NCBI RefSeq assembly: GCF_003443735.1
Contig: NZ_CP031969.1
Span: 7,130,001 to 7,194,000, forward strand
From: Streptomyces sp. CC0208
GTDB lineage: Bacteria > Actinomycetota > Actinomycetes > Streptomycetales > Streptomycetaceae
Length of the DNA stretch: 64,000 bases
Direction: 5' to 3'
Position numbers and translations under genes: made by a program. This document shows, in pieces, positions 39,187 to 48,067 of the stretch. The first letter of the stretch is position 1, and each line of letters begins with the position of its first letter. Below the pieces are notes generated by a model. It searched no databases, was not told the DNA's origin, and was given only the letters and a program-made list of their open reading frames with translations.

Positions 39187-42100
39187 ATGGCCTCGTCGCC
39201 ACCGACCCCTTCCGCCGACAGCCGGACCCGTGTGTCCGCGCTCCGCGAGGCGCTCGCCACCAGAGTGGTGGTCGCCGACGGAGCGATGGGCACCATGCTG
39301 CAGGCGCAGGACCCCACCCTCGAGGACTTCGAGAACCTCGAAGGCTGCAACGAGATCCTCAACGTGACGCGCCCGGACATCGTCCGTTCCGTCCACGACG
39401 CGTACTTCGCGGTGGGCGTCGACTGCGTCGAGACCAACACCTTCGGGTCCAACCACACGGCGGCGTCGGAGTACGACATCGCCGACCGCGTGCACGAACT
39501 GTCCGAGGCGGGCGCCCGGATCGCCCGTGAGGCGGCCGACGATCACACCGCCCGCGACGGCCGCCCGCGCTGGGTCCTGGGCTCCGTAGGCCCCGGCACC
39601 AAGCTGCCCACCCTCGGCCACATCGACTACGCCACGATCCGCGACGGCTACCAGGCCAACGTCGAGGGACTGCTCGCGGGCGGCGCCGACGCCCTGATCG
39701 TCGAGACCACGCAGGACCTCCTCCAGACGAAGGCCTCCGTACTGGGCGCCCGCCGCGCGCTGGAGGCCACCGGCGCGGATGTGCCGCTGGTCGTCTCGAT
39801 GGCGTTCGAGACCACCGGCACCATGCTGCTCGGCTCCGAGATCGGCGCCGCGCTGACCGCGCTGGAGCCGCTCGGCATCGACATGATCGGCCTGAACTGC
39901 TCGACCGGCCCCGCCGAGATGAGCGAGCACCTGCGCTACCTCGCCCGGCACTCCCGCATCCCGCTGCTGTGCATGCCGAACGCGGGCCTGCCGATCCTCA
40001 CCAAGGACGGCGCGCACTTCCCGCTCGACCCCGAGGGCCTGGCCGACGCCCAGGAGAACTTCGTCCGCGACTACGGCCTCTCCCTGATCGGCGGCTGCTG
40101 CGGCACCACCCCCGAGCACCTGCGCCAGGTCGTCGAGCGGGTCCGCGAGCTCACCCCCGCCGAGCGCAACCCGCAGCCCGAGCCCGGCGCCGCCTCCCTG
40201 TACCAGACGGTCCCCTTCCGCCAGGACACCTCCTACCTGGCGATCGGTGAGCGCACCAACGCCAACGGCTCGAAGAAGTTCCGCGAGGCCATGCTGGAGG
40301 CCCGCTGGGACGACTGTGTGGAGATGGCCCGCGAGCAGATCCGCGAGGGCGCCCACATGCTGGACCTCTGCGTGGACTACGTGGGCCGTGACGGCGTGGC
40401 GGACATGAAGGAACTCGCCGGCCGCTTCGCCACCGCCTCCACCCTGCCGATCGTCCTGGACTCCACCGAGGTCCCCGTCATCCAGGCCGGTCTGGAGAAG
40501 CTCGGCGGGCGCGCGGTCATCAACTCCGTCAACTACGAGGACGGCGACGGCCCCGAGTCCCGCTTCGCGAAGGTCACCAAGCTTGCCCAGGAGCACGGCG
40601 CCGCGCTGATCGCGCTGACCATCGACGAGGAGGGTCAGGCCCGCACCCCGGAGAAGAAGGTCGAGATCGCCGAACGGCTCATCGACGACCTGACCGGCAA
40701 CTGGGGCATCCACGAGTCGGACATCCTCATCGACACCCTGACCTTCACCATCTGCACCGGTCAGGAGGAGTCCCGCAAGGACGGCGTCGCCACCATCGAG
40801 GCGATCCGCGAACTCAAGCGCCGCCACCCGGACGTCCAGACCACGCTGGGCCTGTCCAACATCTCCTTCGGCCTCAACCCGGCCGCCCGCGTCCTGCTCA
40901 ACTCGGTCTTCCTCGACGAGTGCACCAAGGCGGGCCTGGACTCGGCGATCGTGCACGCGTCGAAGATCCTGCCCATCGCCCGCTTCACCGAGGAGGAGGT
41001 CCAGACCGCCCTGGACCTCATCTACGACCGCCGCGCCGAGGGCTACGACCCCCTCCAGAAGCTGATGGCCCTGTTCGAGGGCGCCACCACCAAGTCCCTG
41101 AAGGCGGGCCGGGCCGAGGAACTGGCCGCCCTGCCGCTGGACGAGCGCCTCAAGCGCCGCATCATCGACGGCGAGAAGAACGGCCTGGAGGCCGACCTCG
41201 ACGAGGCCCTGACGGACCGCCCCGCCCTCGACATCGTCAACGACACCCTCCTGGACGGCATGAAGGTCGTCGGCGAACTCTTCGGCTCCGGCCAGATGCA
41301 GCTGCCGTTCGTCCTCCAGTCCGCCGAGGTCATGAAGACCGCCGTCGCCTACCTCGAACCGCACATGGAGAAGGTCGAGGGCGACGAGGCCGGCAAGGGC
41401 ACCATCGTGCTCGCCACCGTCCGCGGCGACGTCCACGACATCGGCAAGAACCTCGTCGACATCATCCTGTCCAACAACGGCTACAACGTGGTCAACCTCG
41501 GCATCAAGCAGCCCGTCTCCGCGATCCTGGACGCCGCCGCCGAGCACCGCGCCGACGTCATCGGCATGTCCGGCCTCCTGGTCAAGTCCACGGTGATCAT
41601 GAAGGAGAACCTGGAGGAGCTCAACCAGCGCGGCCTCGCCGCCGACTTCCCGGTCATCCTGGGCGGAGCCGCGCTGACGCGGGCGTACGTCGAACAGGAC
41701 CTGCACGAGATCTACGAGGGCGAAGTCCGCTACGCCCGCGACGCGTTCGAGGGACTGCGCCTCATGGACGCCCTCATCGGCGTCAAGCGGGGCGTGCCCG
41801 GCGCCAAGCTGCCCGAGCTCAAGCAGCGCCGGGTGCGCGCCAGCGCCGTACAGGTGGAGGAGGAGCGGCCCGAAGAGGGGCATGTCCGCTCCGACGTGGC
41901 CACCGACAACCCGGTGCCCACCCCGCCGTTCTGGGACACCCGCGTCATCAAGGGCATCCAGCTCAAGGAGTACGCCTCCTGGCTCGACGAGGGCGCCCTC
42001 TTCAAGGGCCAGTGGGGGCTCAAGCAGGCCCGCACCGGCGAGGGACCCACGTACGAGGAGCTCGTCGAGACCGAGGGCAGGCCCCGGCTGCGCGGACTGC

Positions 42101-42708
42101 TGGACCGGCTCCAGACCGAGAACCTCCTCGAAGCCGCCGTCGTCTACGGCTACTTCCCCTGCGTGTCCAAGGACGACGACCTGATCATCCTGGACGAGCA
42201 GGGCAACGAGCGCACCCGCTTCACCTTCCCGCGCCAGCGCCGCGGCCGCCGGCTCTGCCTCGCCGACTTCTTCCGCCCCGAGGAGTCGGGGGAGACCGAC
42301 GTGGTCGGCCTCCAGGTCGTCACCGTCGGCTCCCGGATCGGCGAGCAGACCGCCAAGCTCTTCGAGGCCAACGCCTACCGCGACTACCTCGAACTGCACG
42401 GCCTGTCCGTCCAGTTGGCCGAGGCGCTCGCCGAGTACTGGCACGCGCGCGTGCGTTCCGAGCTCGGCTTCGCCGGCGAGGACCCGGCCGACGTCGAGGA
42501 CATGTTCGCCCTGAAGTACCGGGGCGCCCGCTTCTCCCTCGGCTACGGCGCCTGCCCGAACCTGGAGGACCGCGCCAAGATCGCCGACCTGCTCCGGCCC
42601 GAGCGCATCGGCGTCCAGCTGAGCGAGGAGTTCCAGCTCCACCCCGAGCAGTCCACGGACGCGATCGTCATCCACCACCCGGAGGCGAAGTACTTCAACG
42701 CCCGCTGA
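39187..42708 (+). CDS. metH: Cobalamin-dependent methionine synthase
   Basis: MetH transfers a methyl group from 5-methyltetrahydrofolate to homocysteine through methylcobalamin. The 1173-residue protein has the four standard modules. The homocysteine module (residues 1 to about 330) has zinc cysteines Cys238 in LNCSTGP and Cys304-Cys305 in GGCCGTTP. The pterin-binding module is at about 345-620 (AIGERTNANGSKKFR). The cobalamin module carries DVHDIGKN with the cobalt-ligating His750. The activation module is at about 930-1173 and binds S-adenosylmethionine (the RSELGFAGED and YGACPNLEDR region). GAGGGA precedes the ATG. It stands alone downstream of the divergent gylR; no cobalamin riboswitch was recognised upstream. 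Confidence 0.97.
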   Translation: MASSPPTPSADSRTRVSALREALATRVVVADGAMGTMLQAQDPTLEDFENLEGCNEILNVTRPDIVRSVHDAYFAVGVDCVETNTFGSNHTAASEYDIADRVHELSEAGARIAREAADDHTARDGRPRWVLGSVGPGTKLPTLGHIDYATIRDGYQANVEGLLAGGADALIVETTQDLLQTKASVLGARRALEATGADVPLVVSMAFETTGTMLLGSEIGAALTALEPLGIDMIGLNCSTGPAEMSEHLRYLARHSRIPLLCMPNAGLPILTKDGAHFPLDPEGLADAQENFVRDYGLSLIGGCCGTTPEHLRQVVERVRELTPAERNPQPEPGAASLYQTVPFRQDTSYLAIGERTNANGSKKFREAMLEARWDDCVEMAREQIREGAHMLDLCVDYVGRDGVADMKELAGRFATASTLPIVLDSTEVPVIQAGLEKLGGRAVINSVNYEDGDGPESRFAKVTKLAQEHGAALIALTIDEEGQARTPEKKVEIAERLIDDLTGNWGIHESDILIDTLTFTICTGQEESRKDGVATIEAIRELKRRHPDVQTTLGLSNISFGLNPAARVLLNSVFLDECTKAGLDSAIVHASKILPIARFTEEEVQTALDLIYDRRAEGYDPLQKLMALFEGATTKSLKAGRAEELAALPLDERLKRRIIDGEKNGLEADLDEALTDRPALDIVNDTLLDGMKVVGELFGSGQMQLPFVLQSAEVMKTAVAYLEPHMEKVEGDEAGKGTIVLATVRGDVHDIGKNLVDIILSNNGYNVVNLGIKQPVSAILDAAAEHRADVIGMSGLLVKSTVIMKENLEELNQRGLAADFPVILGGAALTRAYVEQDLHEIYEGEVRYARDAFEGLRLMDALIGVKRGVPGAKLPELKQRRVRASAVQVEEERPEEGHVRSDVATDNPVPTPPFWDTRVIKGIQLKEYASWLDEGALFKGQWGLKQARTGEGPTYEELVETEGRPRLRGLLDRLQTENLLEAAVVYGYFPCVSKDDDLIILDEQGNERTRFTFPRQRRGRRLCLADFFRPEESGETDVVGLQVVTVGSRIGEQTAKLFEANAYRDYLELHGLSVQLAEALAEYWHARVRSELGFAGEDPADVEDMFALKYRGARFSLGYGACPNLEDRAKIADLLRPERIGVQLSEEFQLHPEQSTDAIVIHHPEAKYFNAR

Positions 42709-42743
42709 GACGGCCGAGCCCGGCTCGTTCCGGTTCGGCGAGC

Positions 42744-42774
42744 ACACTGATCGGATAAGTCGTACACTGGTCGG
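42744..42774 (+). promoter_or_regulatory. Promoter region with an 11-bp direct repeat before the HAD gene
   Basis: ACACTGATCGG (42744-42754) recurs as ACACTGGTCGG (42764-42774), 20 bp apart, about two helical turns. A good -10 hexamer, TACACT, lies at 42763-42768 inside the second copy. The arrangement suggests a promoter with a dimer-binding activator or repressor. Confidence 0.4.
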
Positions 42775-42780
42775 TCCACC

Positions 42781-42813
42781 GCAGGCCGGTTCCCTTCGTG
42801 GGAACCGGCCTGC
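42781..42813. terminator. Strong hairpin between metH and the HAD gene
   Basis: GCAGGCCGGTTCCC pairs perfectly with its complement at 42800-42813 around a TTCGT loop. It may end the metH transcript. Because a likely -10 box lies just before it, it may instead sit in the 5' leader of the HAD gene, ending 12 bp before AAGGAGG. Confidence 0.6.
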
Positions 42814-42837
42814 TCGTCCCCCCAAGGAGGTACGTGG

Positions 42838-43536
42838 ATGACCAGTACGGTCCCCGCGCCGATCACCCGTACGGCAGACGGCTCCGCCCTCCAGGCCGTC
42901 CTCCTCGACATGGACGGCACCCTGGTGGACACCGAGGGCTTCTGGTGGGACGTCGAGGTGGAGGTCTTCGCCCGCCTCGGCCACACCCTCGACGACTCCT
43001 GGCGCCATGTCGTGGTCGGCGGCCCCATGACCCGCAGCGCCGGTTTCCTGATCGAGGCCACCGGCGCCGACATCACCCTCCCCGAGCTCAGCGTCCTGCT
43101 CAACCAGGGCTTCGAGGAACGGATCGGCCACGCCCTGCCCCTGATGCCCGGCGCCACCCGCCTGCTGGCCGAGCTGTCCGCGCACCGGATCCCCACCGCC
43201 CTGGTCTCCGCCTCGCACCGGCGCATCATCGACCGGGTCCTCGACGCCCTCGGCCACCGGCACTTCGCCCTCACGGTCGCCGGCGACGAGGTGCCGCGCA
43301 CCAAGCCGCACCCGGACCCGTATCTGTTCGCCGCCGCCGGTCTCGACGCGGACCCCGCCCGATGCGCGGTCGTCGAGGACACCGCGACCGGTGTCGCCGC
43401 AGCCGAGGCGGCCGGCTGCCAGGTCGTGGCCGTGCCCTCCGTGGCACCCATCCCCCCGGCCCCCGGACGCACGGTCGTCGGGTCGCTCGAAGACGTCGAC
43501 CTGACATTTCTGCGGAGCTTGATCGCTCTTCGATGA
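42838..43536 (+). CDS. HAD-family phosphatase
   Basis: This 232-residue hydrolase is of the beta-phosphoglucomutase/phosphatase branch. Motif I is VLLDMDGTLVDTE (nucleophile and acid/base Asp at about residues 25-27). A helical cap follows. Motif II is ALVSASHRR, motif III is the Lys in RTKPHPDPYLFAAAGLDADP, and motif IV is CAVVEDTATGVAAAEAAG. This layout fits small sugar or nucleotide phosphatases; the substrate is not evident. AAGGAGG lies six bases before the ATG. It follows metH in the same direction behind a strong hairpin. Confidence 0.87.
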   Translation: MTSTVPAPITRTADGSALQAVLLDMDGTLVDTEGFWWDVEVEVFARLGHTLDDSWRHVVVGGPMTRSAGFLIEATGADITLPELSVLLNQGFEERIGHALPLMPGATRLLAELSAHRIPTALVSASHRRIIDRVLDALGHRHFALTVAGDEVPRTKPHPDPYLFAAAGLDADPARCAVVEDTATGVAAAEAAGCQVVAVPSVAPIPPAPGRTVVGSLEDVDLTFLRSLIALR

Positions 43537-43971
43537 CGGAAATGCCTCGGCTGTTCACCCAGCGTGCAGCGCGGATAGCGGGGTAATTCCCCAGGGCCCT
43601 GTCGCAAGAATTCGAAGCGCGCCGGACGGCCGAATTCCGACCTGTCGGCGCCCCCCTTACGGGTGTGAGGTTCTTCACTCGACAGGCTCTCGACAGGTGC
43701 CCCGGGCTGTGCCGAACGCCCCGCTTCGAGGGGCGCGGACGCGCCCATGTGTCCCGATTGATGAAACCCTGCACCAATCCTTCCCCCGGCGGGCCTTCGG
43801 TGCGTCCACACCCGGTTTCGCTGTGTGATGGAAGCCCAACTCCCGTGACTGCGAACCCTCCTGCAGGTGCGGACTAATCTCCTGGTGAGAACATCGCCCT
43901 AACCCCGTGATCGGCCGCACCACCCCTGCATGCCGGGTACACGGACTGAACAGCTGTGGAGAAACTCGAGC
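43537..43971. other. 435-bp intergenic region before the peptide-binding proteins
   Basis: No RNA gene or convincing reading frame is seen. The motif CTCGACAGG occurs at 43678-43686 and 43689-43697 (11-bp spacing), with an inverted CCTGTCG at about 43651-43657. These may mark a regulatory site. The promoter for the binding-protein gene presumably lies here, but I could not place it. Confidence 0.5.
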
Positions 43972-45576
43972 ATGAACCGCAAGACTTTGGTGCTGCCGGC
44001 CGTCATTGGTCTGCTCGCGCCGGTGCTCGCCGCCTGCGGCGGTTCCGACAGCGGCAGCGGCGGGGGCGACGCGATCGGGGTCGGCACCACGGACCGGTTC
44101 ACCGCGACGAAGGACGCTCCGGCGCCCCTCGACCCGGCCTTCGCCTACGACGTCGGCACCTGGAACGTCCTGCGCCAGACCGTGCAGACCCTGATGATCC
44201 AGCCCAAGGGCGACGGCGACCCCGTGCCCGAGGCGGCCCAGTCCTGCGGCTTCAGCGACAGCGGCAACGAACGCTATGTCTGCACCCTGCGCGACGGCCT
44301 GAAGTTCGCCAACGGCGACGCCGTCACCGCGGCCGACGTGAAGTACTCCATCGACCGCGCCCGCGCCATCAAGGCCGACTCCGGCGTCTTCGCCCTGCTC
44401 TCCACCATCGACACCGTCGAGACCAAGGGCGACCGCGAGGTCATCTTCCACCTCAAGACCGCCGACGCCACCTTCCCGTACAAGCTGTCGACCCCGGTCG
44501 CCGGCATCGTCAACCCCGACGACTACGCGAAGAACAAGCTCCGCGACGGCTTCGACGTCGACGGCTCCGGCCCGTACACCATGAAGGCCGACGTCAAGAA
44601 CAACGTGCTCGTCAACGCCGTGTTCACCAAGAACCCCAACTACAAGGGGGCGTTGACGGTGAACAACGACAAGGTCGAACTGCGCTCCTACGAGGACGCC
44701 GACGACATGGGCACCGCCCTCGAAAAGGGCGACATCGACCTCATCACCCGCACCCTGTCGCCCCAGCAGATCCAGAAGATGTCCAACGAGTCCGGCGGGA
44801 ACGTCGACCTCGTCGAGATGGCCGGCCTGGAGATCCGCTACCTCGCCTTCAACACCAACGCGCCGACCGTGAAGTCCCGTGCCGTGCGCCAGGCGATGGC
44901 CCAGCTCATCAACCGCAGCGAACTCGTCTCCAAGGTCTACGGCACCCAGGCCGAGCCGCTGTTCTCGCTGGTCCCGGCCACCATCACCGGCCACTCCAAC
45001 TCCTTCTTCAACCGGTACGGCGACCCGAGCGTCACCAAGGCCAAGGCCCTGCTGGCCCAGGCCGACATCACCACTCCGGTGAAGCTGACCCTCCACTACA
45101 CGACCGACCACTACGGGCCGGGCACCAAGGAGGAGTTCGAGGACCTGCAGAGGCAGCTCAACGCCAGCGGGCTCTTCGACGTCACCATCAAGGGCGAACT
45201 CTGGGACACCTTCCGCCCGGCCGAGCAGAAGGGCAAGTACGACGTCTACGGCATGGGCTGGTTCCCGGACTTCCCCGACGCGGACAACTACCTCGCCCCC
45301 TTCCTCGACAAGGACAACTTCCTCGGCTCGCCCTACAGCAACGGCCAGATCCGCAACACCCTGATCCCGGACTCCCGTCGCGAGGCCGACCGTCTCGCCG
45401 CGTCCGGAAGCCTCACCGAGATCCAGGACATCGTCGCCAAGGACGTCCCGGTGCTGCCGCTGTGGCAGGGCAAGCAGTACGTCGCCGCGCGCGACGACGT
45501 CACGGGCACCGCCTACGCGCTCAACTCCTCCTCGACGCTGCAGCTGTGGGAACTCGGCAAGGGCGTGAGCGGCTGA
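43972..45576 (+). CDS. Family 5 ABC substrate-binding lipoprotein, copy 1
   Basis: This 534-residue lipoprotein is of the oligopeptide/nickel (SBP_bac_5) family. The signal peptide has lipobox LAAC (Cys at about residue 22, PVLAACGGSDSGSGGG). The family motif LRDGLKFANGDAVTAADVKYSIDRA follows, and the distal pattern is DVYGMGWFPDFPDADNYLAPF. It should capture oligopeptides or similar ligands outside the membrane. No permease or ATPase gene is near, and the next gene is a close relative. GGAG lies ten bases before the ATG at 43972. Confidence 0.9.
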   Translation: MNRKTLVLPAVIGLLAPVLAACGGSDSGSGGGDAIGVGTTDRFTATKDAPAPLDPAFAYDVGTWNVLRQTVQTLMIQPKGDGDPVPEAAQSCGFSDSGNERYVCTLRDGLKFANGDAVTAADVKYSIDRARAIKADSGVFALLSTIDTVETKGDREVIFHLKTADATFPYKLSTPVAGIVNPDDYAKNKLRDGFDVDGSGPYTMKADVKNNVLVNAVFTKNPNYKGALTVNNDKVELRSYEDADDMGTALEKGDIDLITRTLSPQQIQKMSNESGGNVDLVEMAGLEIRYLAFNTNAPTVKSRAVRQAMAQLINRSELVSKVYGTQAEPLFSLVPATITGHSNSFFNRYGDPSVTKAKALLAQADITTPVKLTLHYTTDHYGPGTKEEFEDLQRQLNASGLFDVTIKGELWDTFRPAEQKGKYDVYGMGWFPDFPDADNYLAPFLDKDNFLGSPYSNGQIRNTLIPDSRREADRLAASGSLTEIQDIVAKDVPVLPLWQGKQYVAARDDVTGTAYALNSSSTLQLWELGKGVSG

Positions 45577-45609
45577 CCGGCCGTTCGACACAGGCGTGAG
45601 CGGCTGACC
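45562..45609. repeat. 17-bp direct repeat spanning the copy 1 stop codon
   Basis: GGCGTGAGCGGCTGACC occurs at 45562-45578, where it includes the stop codon of the first binding-protein gene, and again at 45593-45609, 31 bp later. It looks like a short duplication of the gene's 3' end. Confidence 0.9.
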
Positions 45610-45689
45610 ACCGGCCCACGCCTCCTTCGCCCCGGGTCCAGGCGGACGGGCCCGGGATTCCACAAGAACCGACGACAAGGCACTCGCTC

Positions 45690-47270
45690 GTGAACAAGCG
45701 CATCCAGTGGCAGGTCCTGCCGATCATGGCGGGGCTGGCCTCCGGTCTGCTGACCGGCTGCGGCACGGAGTCGGGGGACTCCGGGTCCGGCGGCTCCTCC
45801 GTGGTCATGGGGATGTCCGACGACGTCCTCGCCACCGACCCGGCCTCCGGCTACGACCCCGGCTCCTGGCTGTTGTTCAACAACGTCTTCCAGTCGCTGC
45901 TCAGCTTCCCCAAGGGCGGCACGGAACCGGAGCCGGACGCAGCGAAGAGCTGCGAGTTCACCGACACCAGGACCCGGGTGTACGAGTGCACGCTCAAGGA
46001 CGGCCTCAAGTTCAGCAACGGTGACCCGCTCACCTCCGAGGACGTCAAGTTCTCCTTCGACCGCACTCTGAAGATCAACGACGACGCCGGCCCCGCGATC
46101 ATGTTCCCGATGCTCGACAAGGTCGAGACCCCGGACGAGAAGACCGTCGTCTTCCGGCTGAACACGCCCGACGCGACCTTCCCCAGCAAGATCGCCTCCG
46201 GTGCCGGCTCCATCGTCGACCACACGCAGTACGACGCCGACGGCCTCCGCGAGGACGGCAAGGCGTTCGGCTCCGGCCCCTACCAGCTGGACTCGTTCGA
46301 CGACGACCAGGCCGTCTTCTCCGTCAACGAGAACTACAAGGGCACCGCCGAGCCCCAGAACTCCGGCGTCACCCTGAAGTTCTTCCACGGCGACCAGGCC
46401 GCCCTGAAGACCGCCCTCACCGACGACAAGGTCGACCTCGCCTACCGCGGTCTGAGCGCGGGCGACATCGCCGACATCGAGAAGGCCTCACCCGACTCCG
46501 GTGTCGAGGTCGTCGAGGGCACCAGCGCCGAGGTCCAGCACCTCGTCTTCAACATGAACGACCCGGTCACGGGCCGGCTCGGCGTCCGCAAGGCGATGGC
46601 CTACCTGCTCGACCGCGAGGCCCTCATCCACGACGTCTACCAGGGCACCGCGACCCCGCTCTACTCGATCATCCCGGCCGGTATCGCGGGCCACAACACG
46701 GCCTTCTTCGACACCTACGGCGCCCAGCCCTCCCGGTCCAAGGCCGCCGCCGCCCTCGCCGACGAGGGCATCACCGGCAAGGTGAAGCTGACCCTGTGGT
46801 CGACCCCGTCGCGCTACGGCCCGGCCACCGACCAGGAACTCAAGACGATCGCCCGGCAGCTCAACGCCAGCGGCCTGTTCGACGCCGACGTGAAGTCCGT
46901 GGCCTACGACCAGTACGAGAAGGACATCGCCGCCGGCAAGTACGGCGTGTACGTCAAGGGCTGGGTACCGGACTACCCGGACGCCGACAACTTCACGGCC
47001 CCCTTCTTCGGCAAGGGCAACGTGCTGGAGAACAACTACAACAACAACAAGATCACCGGCTCGCTCATCCCCGAGACCGCCGCCCAGCCCGACCGCGCCG
47101 CGACGGACGAACACTTCGGCACGCTCCAGGACCTCGTCGCCAAGGACGTCCCCGTCCTGCCGGTCTGGCAGGCCAAGCAGTACGCCGTCGTCCGGGACGA
47201 CGTCTACGGCCTCGAGTACTGCCTCGACGCCTCCACGGTGTTCCGCTTCTGGGAGCTCAGCAAGGCCTGA
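45690..47270 (+). CDS. Family 5 ABC substrate-binding lipoprotein, copy 2
   Basis: This 526-residue lipoprotein starts at a GTG. The lipobox is LTGC (residues 21-24). It shares the plan of its upstream neighbour throughout: LKDGLKFSNGDPLTSEDVKFSFDRT at the front, then KVKLTLWSTPSRYGPATDQELK, the identical RQLNASGLFD, and KGWVPDYPDADNFTAPF toward the end. The two are therefore tandem paralogues. Both lack transport partners nearby, so they may serve a permease complex encoded elsewhere, perhaps with different ligand ranges. A hairpin follows the stop codon. Confidence 0.9.
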   Translation: MNKRIQWQVLPIMAGLASGLLTGCGTESGDSGSGGSSVVMGMSDDVLATDPASGYDPGSWLLFNNVFQSLLSFPKGGTEPEPDAAKSCEFTDTRTRVYECTLKDGLKFSNGDPLTSEDVKFSFDRTLKINDDAGPAIMFPMLDKVETPDEKTVVFRLNTPDATFPSKIASGAGSIVDHTQYDADGLREDGKAFGSGPYQLDSFDDDQAVFSVNENYKGTAEPQNSGVTLKFFHGDQAALKTALTDDKVDLAYRGLSAGDIADIEKASPDSGVEVVEGTSAEVQHLVFNMNDPVTGRLGVRKAMAYLLDREALIHDVYQGTATPLYSIIPAGIAGHNTAFFDTYGAQPSRSKAAAALADEGITGKVKLTLWSTPSRYGPATDQELKTIARQLNASGLFDADVKSVAYDQYEKDIAAGKYGVYVKGWVPDYPDADNFTAPFFGKGNVLENNYNNNKITGSLIPETAAQPDRAATDEHFGTLQDLVAKDVPVLPVWQAKQYAVVRDDVYGLEYCLDASTVFRFWELSKA

Positions 47271-47314
47271 TCCGACGGGCCGACAGCAAGCGCTGTTCCG
47301 GCGGCCGCACGCAC

Positions 47315-47353
47315 GAAGAGGGCGCCCCCCGTCAGGTGGGGGACGCCCTCTTC
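47315..47353. terminator. Bidirectional terminator
   Basis: GAAGAGGGCG pairs with CGCCCTCTTC, and CCCCC/GGGGG extends the stem across one mismatch. It lies between the second binding protein and the convergent response regulator gene. Confidence 0.8.
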
Positions 47354-47381
47354 GCTCTCGTACCGCTGCTGCCGCGCCCGG

Positions 47382-48053
47382 CTACTGCGCGCCGGGACGC
47401 ACCAGACCGCTCTCGTACGCGTACACCGCGGCCTGCACCCGGTCCCGCAGCCCGAGCTTGGTCAGCACATGACCGACATGCGTCTTCACGGTGGTCTCGC
47501 TGACGAACAGATCCGCGGCGATCTCCGCGTTCGACAGTCCGCGCGCCACCAGCTTCAGCACCTCGACCTCGCGGTCGGTCAGCGTGTGCAGAGTGTCCGG
47601 CACCGGCTCGTCACCGGACGGCAGGTGCGTGGCGTACTTGTCGAGCAGCCGGCGGGTGATGCTCGGCGCGAGCATCGCCTCGCCCGCGGCCACCACCCGG
47701 ATCGCCTGCACGAGCTCGTTGGCCGGGGCGTCCTTGAGCAGGAACCCGCTGGCCCCCGCCCGCAGCGCCTCCACCACGTACTCGTCGAGGTCGAAGGTGG
47801 TCAGCACCAGCACCTTGGCCGGACCGTCCCGCCCGGGACCGGTGATCTGCCGGGTCGCCTCGACACCGTCCATCCGCGGCATACGGATGTCCATCAGGAC
47901 CACGTCGGGCTGCAGCGCCCGCACCTGATCGATGGCCTGAAGGCCGTCTCCGGCCTCGCCCACCACCGCGAGATCCTGCTCGGCCTCCAGAATCATCCGG
48001 AACCCGGTACGCAGCAGCGGCTGGTCGTCGACCAGTAGGACGCGGATGGCCAC
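47382..48053 (-). CDS. NarL/LuxR-family response regulator (orphan)
   Basis: This 223-residue protein has an N-terminal receiver domain with acidic residues Asp9-Asp10, phospho-acceptor Asp55 (VVLMDIRMP), the Thr of VLVLTTFD and the Lys of GFLLKDAP. The C-terminal LuxR helix-turn-helix reads LTDREVEVLKLVARGLSNAEIAADLFVSETTVKTHVGHVLTKLG. All phosphorylation residues are intact. No histidine kinase gene is adjacent, so its partner is elsewhere. The signal and targets are unknown. The RecB-type gene ends 14 bp upstream of its start in the same direction, so the two may be cotranscribed. Confidence 0.9.
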   Translation of the reverse strand: MAIRVLLVDDQPLLRTGFRMILEAEQDLAVVGEAGDGLQAIDQVRALQPDVVLMDIRMPRMDGVEATRQITGPGRDGPAKVLVLTTFDLDEYVVEALRAGASGFLLKDAPANELVQAIRVVAAGEAMLAPSITRRLLDKYATHLPSGDEPVPDTLHTLTDREVEVLKLVARGLSNAEIAADLFVSETTVKTHVGHVLTKLGLRDRVQAAVYAYESGLVRPGAQ

Positions 48054-48067
48054 GTGAGTCTCCTTCG

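Noticed and set aside
38566..43311. Very long minus-strand open frame (over 1500 codons) opposite metH
   Set aside because: It is antisense to metH, a certain gene with full motifs. Its translation is a low-complexity Gly/Val/Asp/His mix typical of the opposite strand of high-GC genes.
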